DNA from: Rhodopirellula sp.
Lineage (GTDB): Bacteria > Planctomycetota > Planctomycetia > Pirellulales > Thermoguttaceae
Reading direction: 5' to 3'
DNA: 44,447 nt
Assembly: GCA_012728855.1 (NCBI GenBank)
Contig: JAAYEH010000086.1
Coordinates: 1-44,447 of the forward strand
Shown: piece by piece, positions 9,435 to 18,286 of the stretch
Numbering within the stretch: position 1 is the first letter of the stretch
Layout: each line of letters begins with the position of its first letter
Position numbers and translations under genes: made by a program
Notes under the pieces: model-generated
Told to the model about the DNA's origin: nothing
Seen by the model: the letters and a program-made list of their open reading frames with translations, nothing else
The model's database searches: none

Positions 9435-10202
9435 TCAGGCATCGCGGGCTTTCTTCCCGATGCGGATGGCAGTCGTCCAGTTCCGCATGCCGAGCAAGAA
9501 GATCGTGCCCAGGGCGGAAACAGCTTCTTTCGCGTCGATCTTGGAACTGCCATGCTGCCGATCGACGAAGGTGATGGGAACTTCAGCAAATTCCGCCTTG
9601 ACGCATTTCAGACGCCAGAGAATCTCTTCGAAAAAAGAGTAGCCGCGCGAACGGATCTTTTCCAGATCAAGCCTTGCGAGTACGGAGGTTCGATAGCACC
9701 GGAATGCGCCGCTGCAGTCTTTCGTGCGGAGGCCAAGGAGCCAACGGGCGTAGGCGTTCACTCCGCGACTCATCAGGCGACGTCGCAGCGGCCAACCTTC
9801 GATCCGGCTGCCGGCGACATATCTTGAGCCGATCGCCACGTCGATCGGCTGTCCATGCGGAGGATCCATCGCTTGCAGCAAAGCCGGTATCCGACCGGGG
9901 GGATGGCTAAAATCGGCGTCCATCGAGAGCACAAAGCCGTATCCTCGCTCCATCGCATAACGCATTCCGGCGATCGTGGCGGTCCCCAGTCCGAGCTTAT
10001 CGGGCCGGTGGAGACATCGGACCCGGGGATCCTCGTCGGACCGTTTGTCGCACCAGTGGCCGGTACCGTCCGGCGAATTGTCATCGATCACCAGCAGATC
10101 GACCCGCGGGGCGTGGTGAAAGATCTCCTCAACCAGCCGAGGCAGATTTTCGATTTCGTTGTATGTGGCGACGATGACAAGTGTCTTTTCAGAGGTGGGC
10201 AA
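9435..10202 (-). CDS. polyprenol-phosphate mannosyltransferase-like GT2 (DPM1 type)
   Basis: A 255-residue family 2 glycosyltransferase matching soluble dolichol/polyprenol-phosphate mannose synthases. It has VIVATYNEIENLPRLVEEI (about 9-27), VIDDNSPDGTG with the DD nucleotide-binding pair, SMDADFSHPP (the DxD motif), GSRYVAGSRIEGWPLRRRL and the KDCSGAFRCYRTSVL region. The end SALGTIFLLGMRNWTTAI may form one membrane-associated helix. DPM1-type enzymes transfer mannose (or another hexose) from GDP/UDP-sugar to a lipid phosphate, giving a donor for periplasmic glycosylation. The start appears to be TTG at 10202, with GGAGCGGA upstream. It is divergent from the MFS gene, with 151 bp between them. 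I annotate the family, not the exact sugar. Confidence 0.9.
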   Translation of the reverse strand: MPTSEKTLVIVATYNEIENLPRLVEEIFHHAPRVDLLVIDDNSPDGTGHWCDKRSDEDPRVRCLHRPDKLGLGTATIAGMRYAMERGYGFVLSMDADFSHPPGRIPALLQAMDPPHGQPIDVAIGSRYVAGSRIEGWPLRRRLMSRGVNAYARWLLGLRTKDCSGAFRCYRTSVLARLDLEKIRSRGYSFFEEILWRLKCVKAEFAEVPITFVDRQHGSSKIDAKEAVSALGTIFLLGMRNWTTAIRIGKKARDA

Positions 10203-10353
10203 ATCTTCCGCTCCGGATTTGACGCGGCTTGCTCAAAATCTTCCCCTTGCCTAAGGGCACAGCCAAATACAATCGGGAAACTGCCCTGGTATCGGCGAGC
10301 CTTCCTACTACAATAGATGAATTCGCTCTGAAGCACACGACCAGCCGACTTCG

Positions 10354-11691
10354 ATGATCTGCCCCTCCCGATTCGTCCAACGGTCGGATGACCCGCGGAC
10401 CGCTCTTGATCCGCCCACCGAACCCGCTCCGGCTCGATCGTCGCCGTATGGTCGCCCTTTCTGGATGGCCTATGCTGGAAATTCCCTGATCACAATCGCC
10501 GTGGCACTGCTGTATCGGTACGCCGATTTCGTGACGCTTCTGGGTGGTACCGAGTTTCATCTGGGCTGGATCGTCGGAGTGGGGATGATCGGCAGCCTGC
10601 TGATGCGGTTTGCTTTGGGCTCGGGCATCGACCGGTATGGTCCGCGACGTGTCTGGCTCGGCTCGCTGGTGTTGTTTTCCTTGGTGTGTTTCGCGCATCT
10701 GAGCATCACCACCTGTCATGGCCCGGCAATCTACCTGCTGCGGATTGCGCTGTATTCATCGATTGCCGGCATTTTCGGAGCTTCGATTACCTTCATCTCC
10801 GGACGGGTACCGATGGCGCGGATGGCGGAACTCGTCGGGATGCTCGGCACGTCCGGCTTCATGGGGATGGTCGTAGGGAGCATGTTGGGCGATCTCCTCT
10901 GCAGCACGCAGGCGATCGGGCGTCCTCAGATGAACCAGTTGTTTGTCCTGAGCGGGGCGCTCTCACTTGTCGCAATCGTGTTTGCCTGGCTGGCCACTCG
11001 CGGCTCTTCCCAAAACCTTCGCCGTCGCCGGGCGCCGATTGTCGCTTTGGTCAGACGGTATCAGCCGGGAATGGTCCTTCTGGTGGGGATTGCCGCCGGG
11101 GCTGCCTTGGCGCTGCCCGCGACCTTTCTTCGCACCTTCGCGGCCGAACTGGGTATTGCTCGGATCGGGCTGTTCTTTGCGATCTATTCACCGACCGCCA
11201 TCGTGACGCGGGTGGTTACACGGCGAGCCGGCGAGACGATCGGACTGGTTCCGATGACCTTGATTGGGCTGGCGGTGCTCTCTGCCGGCAATCTGCTCTT
11301 TCTGTCCGTGGAAGCGGAATGGCAGTTTCTCTTTCCGGCAATCGGGTACGGCATCTCCCATGCCATCCTCTTTCCCACGATTACCGCGAGCGGTACCGGC
11401 ACCTTTCCCATTCGCTACCGCGGCCTGGGAACGATGGTGATCCTTGCGGCCTTCGACACGGGCCAGTTATTTGGAGCGCCCCTGGCAGGCGCGATTCTCC
11501 ATGGCAGCGGCTTGATCGGTCTCCCTCGCTATCCGACCCTGTTCGTGGCGATGGCCTGCCTGTTGGGGATCGTCGGTGCCGGGTATGCTCTCACGACCCG
11601 GCACGGTGACGGACCACCCAATCGAACTCACCGTCCTGAACCAGTCAAACGGCGACGGAAGAAACGGCGGGTGTTGGCAGCCTCGGGCTGA
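10354..11691 (+). CDS. major facilitator superfamily transporter
   Basis: A 445-residue integral membrane protein with about 12 hydrophobic helices and an MFS motif-A-like loop, GSGIDRYGPRRVWLGSL (about 88-104), between helices 2 and 3. A hydrophilic N-terminal tail of about 35 residues precedes the first helix, and the C-terminus ends in a strongly basic tail, RTHRPEPVKRRRKKRR. It should move a small solute across the inner membrane by proton coupling or facilitated diffusion; the substrate is unknown. No operon partner: it is divergent from the GT2 gene and convergent with the RhaM-like gene. The ATG at 10354 has no clear ribosome binding site, so a later start is possible. Confidence 0.85.
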   Translation: MICPSRFVQRSDDPRTALDPPTEPAPARSSPYGRPFWMAYAGNSLITIAVALLYRYADFVTLLGGTEFHLGWIVGVGMIGSLLMRFALGSGIDRYGPRRVWLGSLVLFSLVCFAHLSITTCHGPAIYLLRIALYSSIAGIFGASITFISGRVPMARMAELVGMLGTSGFMGMVVGSMLGDLLCSTQAIGRPQMNQLFVLSGALSLVAIVFAWLATRGSSQNLRRRRAPIVALVRRYQPGMVLLVGIAAGAALALPATFLRTFAAELGIARIGLFFAIYSPTAIVTRVVTRRAGETIGLVPMTLIGLAVLSAGNLLFLSVEAEWQFLFPAIGYGISHAILFPTITASGTGTFPIRYRGLGTMVILAAFDTGQLFGAPLAGAILHGSGLIGLPRYPTLFVAMACLLGIVGAGYALTTRHGDGPPNRTHRPEPVKRRRKKRRVLAASG

Positions 11692-11731
11692 CGGGGTTGA
11701 ACATCGGCCTGGTGCATACCATCGGCCGCGC

Positions 11732-12244
11732 TCAGTCGGTGTGGAAAACTTGCTTCATCGATTTCCACTGATCCCCGACCGGTGTGCCTTGCACGCGGCG
11801 TTGGAGCGGGTCGGTCAGCTTCCACCAGTCTCGCGTGACCGGATCAGCGGCGATCGAAGCCATATCGGCGTCAAAATCGTCGCCCACATACTCGAAATAG
11901 CTGAACAGGTAGTAGTCTCCGTCGTCCAACTGCCCGGCGAAGATCGAGTAGTTTCGCATATTCGCCTTGCGGATCCGTTCGAGCACCTCCGGCCAAACGT
12001 GCGCGTGAAGAAGAATGTACTGCTGCATGGTCTCTTCGTTCAGTCCGACCACCGAGCCCAATCGCCTGATCGATTTCGGTTTGACCGGTTTCGGCGCAGA
12101 GGCTGCTTTTTCCACCTTCTGGGCTTTGGATTGGTCTGCCGCCGCCGCAGTGCCCGGCGCGGTGGTGCTCCAAATCAGTGCGGCAATTGAGAAAACCCCC
12201 AGCAGCAGGGCGAAAACGCGGGCTCGAAAGGAAGAACGTCTCAT
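11732..12244 (-). CDS. secreted L-rhamnose mutarotase-like protein (RhaM/DUF718 family)
   Basis: A 170-residue protein. Residues 1-36 form a signal peptide (MRRSSFRARVFALLLGVFSI, cleavage near AAAADQ), then a short Lys/Ala/Pro linker, then a RhaM-like dimeric alpha/beta-barrel domain. Family landmarks are the LLHAHVWPEVLERIRKA segment (equivalent to the catalytic RHDEIWPEL region), RNYSIFAGQLDDGDYYLFSYFEY and TRDWWKLTDPLQ (the conserved WW). RhaM interconverts L-rhamnose anomers in the cytoplasm. An exported form suggests use at the cell surface or in the periplasm, for example in polysaccharide breakdown; this is inference. The start was set at ATG 12244 with a GAGGA site nearby, although the frame is open upstream to 12667. 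Confidence 0.8.
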   Translation of the reverse strand: MRRSSFRARVFALLLGVFSIAALIWSTTAPGTAAAADQSKAQKVEKAASAPKPVKPKSIRRLGSVVGLNEETMQQYILLHAHVWPEVLERIRKANMRNYSIFAGQLDDGDYYLFSYFEYVGDDFDADMASIAADPVTRDWWKLTDPLQRRVQGTPVGDQWKSMKQVFHTD

Positions 12245-12554
12245 GGTGCGGATCCTCAATAGGCGGAGTAGTCGTGTCCAACCGTGGCCGGGACACACGA
12301 AAGAACCATCAAGAAATTCTGGCTCGCGCTCGCGCAGTTTGTCAAGTAAAATCGGTTTCAGCGGGCTGATTCCAGGCAAACAGCGCAGCAGGCACACACC
12401 ATGCGTGGTCCAATCACCTTCGGACTGCCGTCTACCGACCGAACCGGAGGCGGCGAACTGCGGCAATGCGGACGACACACGGCATGTGCCTGCCTGTGTG
12501 TAACGGGATTCGTGCGAGTGCTTCCCGTGCGGAAAGCGAGAGAAAGAGAATAGG
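12245..12554. other. 310-bp intergenic stretch without a recognised gene
   Basis: Between the RhaM-like gene and the small lipoprotein gene. Frames are open on both strands, but none gives a recognisable protein or has a convincing start with a ribosome binding site. It probably contains the promoter of the RhaM-like gene and the 3' end of the lipoprotein transcript. Confidence 0.4.
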
Positions 12555-12686
12555 TTACTCGGCGGGAACGGTGGTGGTGGGTGCCGGCGCGCTGCCGCCG
12601 GATTCCCCCGCGGGGGCCTCACAGCCAACGAGCGTACCGAGACAGAAGATCCCCAGACAGCAAACAATCAAACACTTGCGAATCAA
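12555..12686 (-). CDS. very small predicted lipoprotein (43 residues)
   Basis: A 43-residue product: two basic residues, a hydrophobic run (CLIVCCLGIFCLGTL), then a lipobox LVGC at residues 19-22, then a short tail rich in Gly, Ser, Ala, Pro and Thr. The sequence fits a type II signal peptide with almost no mature domain, a pattern common in planctomycete genomes. The start is TTG 12686, chosen because AAGGAGAA lies 6-8 bases upstream. The function is unknown; it may be a membrane-anchored peptide or a remnant. Its Thr/Pro/Glu-rich end is too short to hold a fold. Confidence 0.6.
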   Translation of the reverse strand: MIRKCLIVCCLGIFCLGTLVGCEAPAGESGGSAPAPTTTVPAE

Positions 12687-12904
12687 CTCTCTTCTCCTTT
12701 GAGTTCGGGTGGGTAGTACAGGAAAGTTCGATTCTAAACGGCCCCGATCCATGTCGCAATGGCTCGCGCGGGCCCAAGACGGCTAGTTCATGAGGGGGGG
12801 GCGCCGCGTCAAACGTCGAACCGGCTTAATTCCTTCGACCGAAACGGTCGATCCTCCCAATAGAACCCGTTCGCGCCCCATCTATTCCCGCGCACATAAA
12901 GATA

Positions 12905-13819
12905 ATGACCCGAGCCGACCTTCGACGCCTTCCGGCGGCAGTACCCGCCCGTCCGCAGGCAACCGCGTCGGTCGGCCGATGGGAACTAGTTCAAATGGTG
13001 GCGGAAGGACCGCTGGCACGCGTCTACCGGGCCCGCCCTTCCGAGGCATCGCCGCAGCAATCGCCTGCCTACTCGCTCAAGATGCTCCGTAAAGAGTGGC
13101 AAGAAGACCCCAAGGCCGTAGCCTCTCTACATTGCGAGGCCGAGGCAGGACGGAGTGTGGCCAATCCGCACCTGATCCCGGTCTTGGCAGCCCGCCTGAG
13201 CGGACCGCCCTATTACCTCGTGATGCCCTGGCTCGAGGGGCGAACGCTCGGCGCGCACTTGGCCTCGCCGGCGTCTCTGGATTTGCCGATGGTTCTCTGG
13301 ATCGTGCGCCAGGTTGCCGAAGGCCTGGCCGCGATGGACGACGCTGGTTGGGTACATGGGGACGTAAAGCCCGCGAATATATTCGTGTCGCCGGACGGCC
13401 ACGCGACGCTGCTCGACCTGGGCTTCGCACGCAGGCCGGGGCAAAGCGGCTCCATCGCCGACCGTTGCGTTCTGGGAACATGCAGCTATATGGCGCCGGA
13501 GGTGATGACTTCGGCGCTGGGGGCGGACATCCGCAGCGATCTGTACAGCCTGGGAGTTGTGCTCTTCGAGGCCCTTGCCGGACGGCTGCCATTTACAGGC
13601 AACACGCTGTCGCAGATGGTCGAGCAGCACAAGCAGGCCCGGCCGCCCTTGCTCCGCAGACTAAGGCCGGCGGTGCCCACCGGTGTGGCGGATCTTGTCG
13701 CGGCGCTGCTCTCGAAGCAGCCGCTCCGCCGGCCGCAAACGCCGCGAGAGTTGATCCGGCGATTGGTTGAGCTGGAAATCGAAACGTTTGCGGAGCGGGC
13801 TTCTTCGCCGGGAGCTTAG
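12905..13819 (+). CDS. Hanks-type serine/threonine protein kinase, cytoplasmic, non-RD
   Basis: A 304-residue kinase consisting almost only of the catalytic domain, without a transmembrane segment or sensor domain. Visible elements are the ATP-site Lys59 (AYSLKML), a C-helix Glu near 78-80, catalytic loop HGDVKPANIF (151-160; Asp153, Lys155, Asn158), metal-binding DLG (171-173, in place of DFG), GTCSYMAPEV (191-200) and SDLYSLGVVLFEALAG. The glycine loop is degenerate (AEGPLARVY), and the Arg of HRD is Gly, so this is a non-RD kinase that may not need activation-loop phosphorylation. Its stop codon lies within the first bases of a palindromic repeat. The neighbours give no hint of its substrates. 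Confidence 0.88.
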   Translation: MTRADLRRLPAAVPARPQATASVGRWELVQMVAEGPLARVYRARPSEASPQQSPAYSLKMLRKEWQEDPKAVASLHCEAEAGRSVANPHLIPVLAARLSGPPYYLVMPWLEGRTLGAHLASPASLDLPMVLWIVRQVAEGLAAMDDAGWVHGDVKPANIFVSPDGHATLLDLGFARRPGQSGSIADRCVLGTCSYMAPEVMTSALGADIRSDLYSLGVVLFEALAGRLPFTGNTLSQMVEQHKQARPPLLRRLRPAVPTGVADLVAALLSKQPLRRPQTPRELIRRLVELEIETFAERASSPGA

Positions 13820-13920
13820 AGCTTATCCCAAAACTGCTGGGGACTGGCTCATTTTGCGGAGTCTTCGGAGCAAAATGTGCCTGTCCCCTTCTTCCGACGC
13901 GGTTTTGGGATAGGCTCTTA
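13818..13920 (+). repeat. palindromic dispersed repeat A, copy 1 (MITE/REP-like)
   Basis: About 102 bp with imperfect terminal inverted repeats (GAGCTTATCCCAAAAC at the left, GTTTTGGGATAGGCTC at the right) and an inner stem GGGGACTGGCTCATTTTGC / GCAAAATGTGCCTGTCCCC around the short palindromic loop GGAGTCTTCGGAGC. The left end coincides with the stop codon of the kinase gene. The same element recurs at 20719-20884 (altered) and at 25955-26056 (opposite orientation). Confidence 0.93.
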
Positions 13921-13921
13921 G

Positions 13922-13948
13922 TAGCCCGGCTGCTCGCAGCAGCCGGGC
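13922..13948. terminator. strong hairpin between convergent genes
   Basis: A perfect 12-bp stem with a 3-base loop, AGCCCGGCTGCT CGC AGCAGCCGGGCT, lies between the kinase (plus) and the squalene-cyclase-like gene (minus). It is a likely bidirectional transcription stop, although no strong T-tract follows. Confidence 0.6.
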
Positions 13949-13976
13949 TGCGTCGTGTTTCAGCCGCTAGCCGCTC

Positions 13977-15224
13977 TCAAAATCCCCCCTCGCGCCGGCA
14001 TCGCGCCAGCGACATCAGTGCAAAGGCTGTCCCGTATTGTTGATGGTAGTCGTAGAAGGGGAAGTCCCACCAGGAGCCGTCTTTTTCCTGCAGGGGCAGA
14101 AGTGTGGCAGCCAGTAAATCGCGGTAACGTGGTTGCTGTTCGGGGGCGAGCAACTCGATGCAACGGGCCGCATAATAGTGCCCGTAGTAGAAGAAGTAGG
14201 CGGCGACCGCAAACCACGACTCGTGCGGCACGGGCCGCTTGCGGGCAATATCCAGCCAGAGATTGCGGGCGAAGAGCCGGTCGAGCCACGTGATCAGCAC
14301 TTCGTCGGTCACCGCGTCGTCGCCCCAGATCCGCGTGGCGAAATTGCACGCCTGCGACCGTCCCAGGCTGCCGCCGGGCCGGTTGATCGAATACATCGGC
14401 TGCCAGCGGAGATACTCGCCGTAGAGATAGCTGAAATCCGGCTTACGCTGACGCCGGATCGATTCCACCGCGCGTTGGACGATGCGGTCGGGCACGTCGA
14501 GGCCGATTTTGGCGGCGTCGTTCAGGGCGGCCAGAACGGTCGCGGAGACGAACGAGATCGACGACCCACTGGGCTTCTGAGTGTGAGCGTTAAAATCATA
14601 GTAGCACCAGCCGCCATCGACACACTCGTAGCGCTGGAGCCTGTCGATCTGCTGTCCGATTTGATCGGCAATGGCGCGTTGGCGTGGTTTGTCGTCCGGC
14701 AGGCGGCCGTGCATGTCGACCAGAGCATGAATCGCATAGGCATGGCCCCAGTTGTTGTAGATCGCTTCGGGATTTGCACGCCGAAGATCTCCAACATGCT
14801 CAAGCAGCCATGCCTCGCCCCGCTCCAGCGCTTGCCGTTGGGCATCGCCGTCAGGGCGGACGCGGATCAGCGCGGAGATGCACATGGCGGTGACGGCCGT
14901 GCGAAAGGCATGGTGGGCGCCGGGAACCGGGGCGTAGATGTTGAGCCCTTTGGTGTTGTGGGCCGAGCCCCACGAGCCGTCCGGGTTCTGCCGCTCGACG
15001 AGAAACGCAACACCGCGAGCGATCGCCGCCTCAAGCCGCCGGGGATCGACCGGCGGGACCGATTCCGGCCGCGGAAGCGATTCCACGGCCGGCTCCGGCT
15101 CCCGGGCCGGTATCGCGGTCGCTTGCGGCTCGGCACCGACGCTATCGGACGGGAACCACGCGAGTTGCAGCGCAAACACACAGGCGAACCAACCAACACC
15201 GGGGAGATCTGTCATGTTGGCCAC
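13977..15224 (-). CDS. exported squalene/prenyl cyclase-repeat protein
   Basis: A 415-residue alpha/alpha-barrel protein of the prenyltransferase/squalene-oxidase repeat type. After a hydrophobic N-terminus (residues 9-30, probable signal peptide or anchor) come repeats with QW-type motifs: QNPDGSWGSAH (about 79-89), YECVDGGWCYYDF and LQEKDGSWWDFPFYD near the end. It lacks the DxDD catalytic motif of squalene-hopene cyclase, so it is probably not itself a hopanoid cyclase; such repeat proteins are abundant in planctomycetes with unknown function. The start is GTG 15224, overlapping the stop of the upstream adaptor gene (TAGTG), so the two are translationally coupled. ATG 15215 is an alternative start. 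Confidence 0.82.
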   Translation of the reverse strand: MANMTDLPGVGWFACVFALQLAWFPSDSVGAEPQATAIPAREPEPAVESLPRPESVPPVDPRRLEAAIARGVAFLVERQNPDGSWGSAHNTKGLNIYAPVPGAHHAFRTAVTAMCISALIRVRPDGDAQRQALERGEAWLLEHVGDLRRANPEAIYNNWGHAYAIHALVDMHGRLPDDKPRQRAIADQIGQQIDRLQRYECVDGGWCYYDFNAHTQKPSGSSISFVSATVLAALNDAAKIGLDVPDRIVQRAVESIRRQRKPDFSYLYGEYLRWQPMYSINRPGGSLGRSQACNFATRIWGDDAVTDEVLITWLDRLFARNLWLDIARKRPVPHESWFAVAAYFFYYGHYYAARCIELLAPEQQPRYRDLLAATLLPLQEKDGSWWDFPFYDYHQQYGTAFALMSLARCRREGGF

Positions 15225-16882
15225 TACGAGTCCTTGTTCTTGGGTTCTTCCTGAAGGATTTCATCGCCGTTGTCGAGTCCTTCGAGGATCTCGATTTTGT
15301 CGCCTGCTTTCTCGCCGACAACGACCGCTTGCTTTCGCGGCTCCTCACCCTCGCGGTGCAAATAGACATACCTGCGGTTCGGCTCCAGGGTTTCCGAAAA
15401 GACGGCCGAAGCGGGCGCCACCAACGCACTCTTCTTCAGGTAGGGTGTAATTCTGACAGTGCAGTTCATCCCCGGCATCAGTGGATCAGCCTCGTGAGGC
15501 AACGACACCTTGACGGTGGCCGCAAACTGCCCGCCTAGCGGAACGGTCTCGAATGCATCGATCGTGGCCGGAAGTTGCAGGTCGGGATAGCCGGTCGGCG
15601 TTACAACTCCCTTCAGCCCCGGCCTCAGGTAATGCAGCGAGTTCTCGGGCACGTCGGCACGAATGACCATCGGGCGAGCCTTGACGACGGTCATGACGAC
15701 TTTGTCGCGCGTAAGATTTCCCCCGCCGCGGAGATCGTCGGCAGTCGAGGTCGCGCCGGCCCATTGGCCGCGGACATATTGGCCGTAGTAAACGATACCT
15801 TCCATCGGCGCCTTGACCGTCATCCGATCCCGATCGGCTTCTAGCTCTTTAAGCCGCTGCTGGGAACGTTCTTTCTCGATCGCCATCTTCTCCAGTTGAA
15901 TTCGCTGCTGCTCAAGGGCAACGGGCAGACTGGCCTGCGATTTCCGGTGGAGCAACTCCTGCTGTTTGGTCAGGAATTTGCGCGATTGTTCTTCGCGGGG
16001 CAAATCGACTTGAAGCGATTCCTCGTGGTGTACTTTGGCGTTGCCCAAGAAGAACTCCGCCCGCGCGACCGTGTCGCGCTGCCGCTTGAGGATGATTTCC
16101 TCGGTGTCCTCGGTCAAGTCGTCGGCCTTGTACATCTTTTCAAGCTGCCGGAGTTCTTCTTTCTCGTAGTCAAGATTGTCCTGCGAGATCTTCAGCATGA
16201 AGTCGGCGCTTTTCCTGATCAGCGGCTTGTCGATTTCGAGAAACCGCTGGAGATCCTCGTCGGCGATCTGTTTGTTTCTCGCGGCTAGCTCCAAATCGAG
16301 AGGTGTTGCCGTCTCCAGAATCTTGAGATTCGACTCGGCCTGCTTAAGCGAAAGCTCCGATATCTTCAGATCTTTTCGGAGGTCGGCAATCTGATCATCG
16401 ATCTTTTCCAGGTCGAGTTGGACCAGCACGTCCCCTTCGCGAACCTCCTGCCCATGTTTGACCGCGTGGACGACGGTCAATTCCTTCCATTGTTTCAGCC
16501 GTAGCGCGATCTCGGCGGCGTTGGTCGCCTCGAAGACCCCCTTCAGGCTCAGATCGACTTTGAACGGCTCCTTGGCGACTCGGACCGTTTTCGGTTTTTC
16601 AATCGGCGATTGCGACTTGGTTTCAGTTGCCGATGGTTCGGCTTTCGATTCCTCCGGCTTGGACTTCTTCTCAACAGCCGGTTGCTTCTTCACGCCGGCC
16701 GTTTCTTCTTTAACGGGTTCCGCGGATTTCTCGCTCTTGTCTTGGTCGGATTTGGGGGCCGATTTCGCGGCCGGCTCGGCCGCCTTCGGCTTCGCCGCAG
16801 TTTCGTCTGCCCAGGCCGATCCGTACGCGACGAGCGCTCCAGCAACAGCGCACGCGAAAAGAAAACGAACGAAGCGCGTCAT
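15224..16882 (-). CDS. HlyD/RND-type periplasmic adaptor protein
   Basis: A 552-residue membrane-fusion protein. Residues 1-25 are a signal peptide (MTRFVRFLFACAVAGALVAY, cleavage near SAWADE), followed by a Lys/Glu/Ala-rich linker of about 90 residues. A split lipoyl/barrel region follows (VHAVKHGQEVREGDVLVQLD), then a long coiled-coil hairpin (about 190-380), the second lipoyl half (MTVKAPMEGIVYYGQYVRG) and beta-barrel domains ending LDNGDEILQEE. Such proteins link an inner-membrane pump to an outer-membrane channel, but no pump gene is adjacent; the neighbour is a squalene-cyclase-like protein coupled by TAGTG overlap. The start at ATG 16882 has GGAGGA upstream; the open frame runs on to 17113 without a better start. 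Confidence 0.87.
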   Translation of the reverse strand: MTRFVRFLFACAVAGALVAYGSAWADETAAKPKAAEPAAKSAPKSDQDKSEKSAEPVKEETAGVKKQPAVEKKSKPEESKAEPSATETKSQSPIEKPKTVRVAKEPFKVDLSLKGVFEATNAAEIALRLKQWKELTVVHAVKHGQEVREGDVLVQLDLEKIDDQIADLRKDLKISELSLKQAESNLKILETATPLDLELAARNKQIADEDLQRFLEIDKPLIRKSADFMLKISQDNLDYEKEELRQLEKMYKADDLTEDTEEIILKRQRDTVARAEFFLGNAKVHHEESLQVDLPREEQSRKFLTKQQELLHRKSQASLPVALEQQRIQLEKMAIEKERSQQRLKELEADRDRMTVKAPMEGIVYYGQYVRGQWAGATSTADDLRGGGNLTRDKVVMTVVKARPMVIRADVPENSLHYLRPGLKGVVTPTGYPDLQLPATIDAFETVPLGGQFAATVKVSLPHEADPLMPGMNCTVRITPYLKKSALVAPASAVFSETLEPNRRYVYLHREGEEPRKQAVVVGEKAGDKIEILEGLDNGDEILQEEPKNKDS

Positions 16883-17124
16883 AAGGTGCTTTCCTCCAAA
16901 ATTGCAGGGCTTGTGCCGGAACGGGGAAGGACGGTCTCTCGGGTGGCGGCCGGCACCGCGGTCCGTTGGCGCGATTCGCCAGCGGCGAAGAACGAGGTTC
17001 TCTTTTATCTTTTCATGGAATCCCGATCGAATCAAGGTATCGCCCCGCCATTTTCGGGGAAGCGGGCATGTCTGCGGTGGCTCGCTCCGGGCTGCCAGGA
17101 AAAAGTCGGCCACGGAGTGCCCGG

Positions 17125-18285
17125 CTACACCAGGTCAGCGGCGTCGCGGGCGGTGAAATCCGCCGGTTTCCAGGGTTTCTGGTGACGATGGAGAAACCAA
17201 CGGTCCAGAACAACGTGCCGGACGAACCAGCGACGGGAGAGCAGCATCCTTCCCAACTTACGCCGGATATCCGGAAAAGAGGGATTCTGAGCATGGGAGC
17301 GAATATCGCGCCGTCCGAATCGCTTGCCAAGACGCTCTTCGTAGTCCGCCAGTCGGCCGCGGCCATAATTTCCCCGGGCCTCGACGACCACGTCTGCCGC
17401 CATCAGGCCGGATTCGACAGCGGGCCGGATCCCCTCGCCGCTTTGCGGATAAGCCAGACCGGCCGCATCGCCGATCAGCAACACGCCGTCGTCGAGAAGT
17501 TCGCGGGGCGAATTGGCGTAGTCGAGGTAGGCGTGGCCGCGGAATTTCTCCGAAAGCGATTGGGGAATCCTCCCGTAGTGTTGCAGGGTTCGGCAAAAGT
17601 CCGCAACGTGAGAGGAGATCTGCCGTCGGTCGAGACGCCCCAGACCCACGTTCAGAAAATTGGCCTTCCGGAAACACCAGCCATAGCCCTTCAAATCCTC
17701 GCAGAAGTAGATTTCCGGTGCTTCCGGGGCCACGCGACACTCGGCTTGCTGCCGCCCATCCATTTCGAACTCGATCTCCTGGGCCGCCAACACCACCTCC
17801 TCGATTTCGCGCCGCCGGCCGAGTCGTCGAGCCACGGGGCAGAAGTGACCGCCCGCGCCGATCAGCAGCGGCGAACTGAGGCGATCGTTGACGATCCAGT
17901 CGCCCCCTCTCCGTTCGATGCTCTTGACCCCCTCGCCCAGTTCCAGCGCGGCGCCCGATCGTCGCAGCAGGTATTCGTCGAACTCGCAGCGCCGGATCCC
18001 GAAACTGACCGGCCGACCGTAGTCGATGACGACGGTCCTCCCTCCCAGGCAGGCGGTTCGAAACGACGAGATCGTCTGGAATGTTCGCGACCGGCGGTAG
18101 TCGTCGACGTCCAACTCGAGCGATTCGACGACGGAAGGGGTGATCCAGCCGGCGCAAACCTTATGGCGAGGAAATGTCGCCTTGTCGATCACGATCACGT
18201 TGAGACCGGCCTGCCGGAGCCTCCCAGCGCAGGTTGAACCGGCAGGTCCGCCTCCGACAACCAGCGCATCGCAGCGTTGCGTCAT
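17125..18285 (-). CDS. geranylgeranyl-reductase-like FAD-dependent oxidoreductase
   Basis: A 386-residue flavoprotein. The N-terminal ALVVGGGPAGSTCAGRLRQA (7-26) is the FAD-binding Rossmann motif, followed by VIDKATFPRHKVCAGW, typical of the geranylgeranyl reductase/GGR group. The second FAD motif, LLIGDAAGLAYPQSGEGI, lies about residue 285. GGR-type enzymes reduce isoprenoid chains of lipids or quinones. The gene starts 1 bp after the cyclopropane synthase gene stops, so both are surely co-transcribed. I infer a joint lipid-modifying role, one enzyme adding a methyl or methylene group and the other reducing double bonds, but this could equally be a halogenase-like or other monooxygenase-fold enzyme. 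Confidence 0.85.
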   Translation of the reverse strand: MTQRCDALVVGGGPAGSTCAGRLRQAGLNVIVIDKATFPRHKVCAGWITPSVVESLELDVDDYRRSRTFQTISSFRTACLGGRTVVIDYGRPVSFGIRRCEFDEYLLRRSGAALELGEGVKSIERRGGDWIVNDRLSSPLLIGAGGHFCPVARRLGRRREIEEVVLAAQEIEFEMDGRQQAECRVAPEAPEIYFCEDLKGYGWCFRKANFLNVGLGRLDRRQISSHVADFCRTLQHYGRIPQSLSEKFRGHAYLDYANSPRELLDDGVLLIGDAAGLAYPQSGEGIRPAVESGLMAADVVVEARGNYGRGRLADYEERLGKRFGRRDIRSHAQNPSFPDIRRKLGRMLLSRRWFVRHVVLDRWFLHRHQKPWKPADFTARDAADLV

Positions 18286-18286
18286 G

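Noticed and set aside
13977..15224. Squalene-hopene cyclase
   Set aside because: QW-type repeats are present, but the protein is only about two-thirds the size of SHC and has no DxDD catalytic motif.
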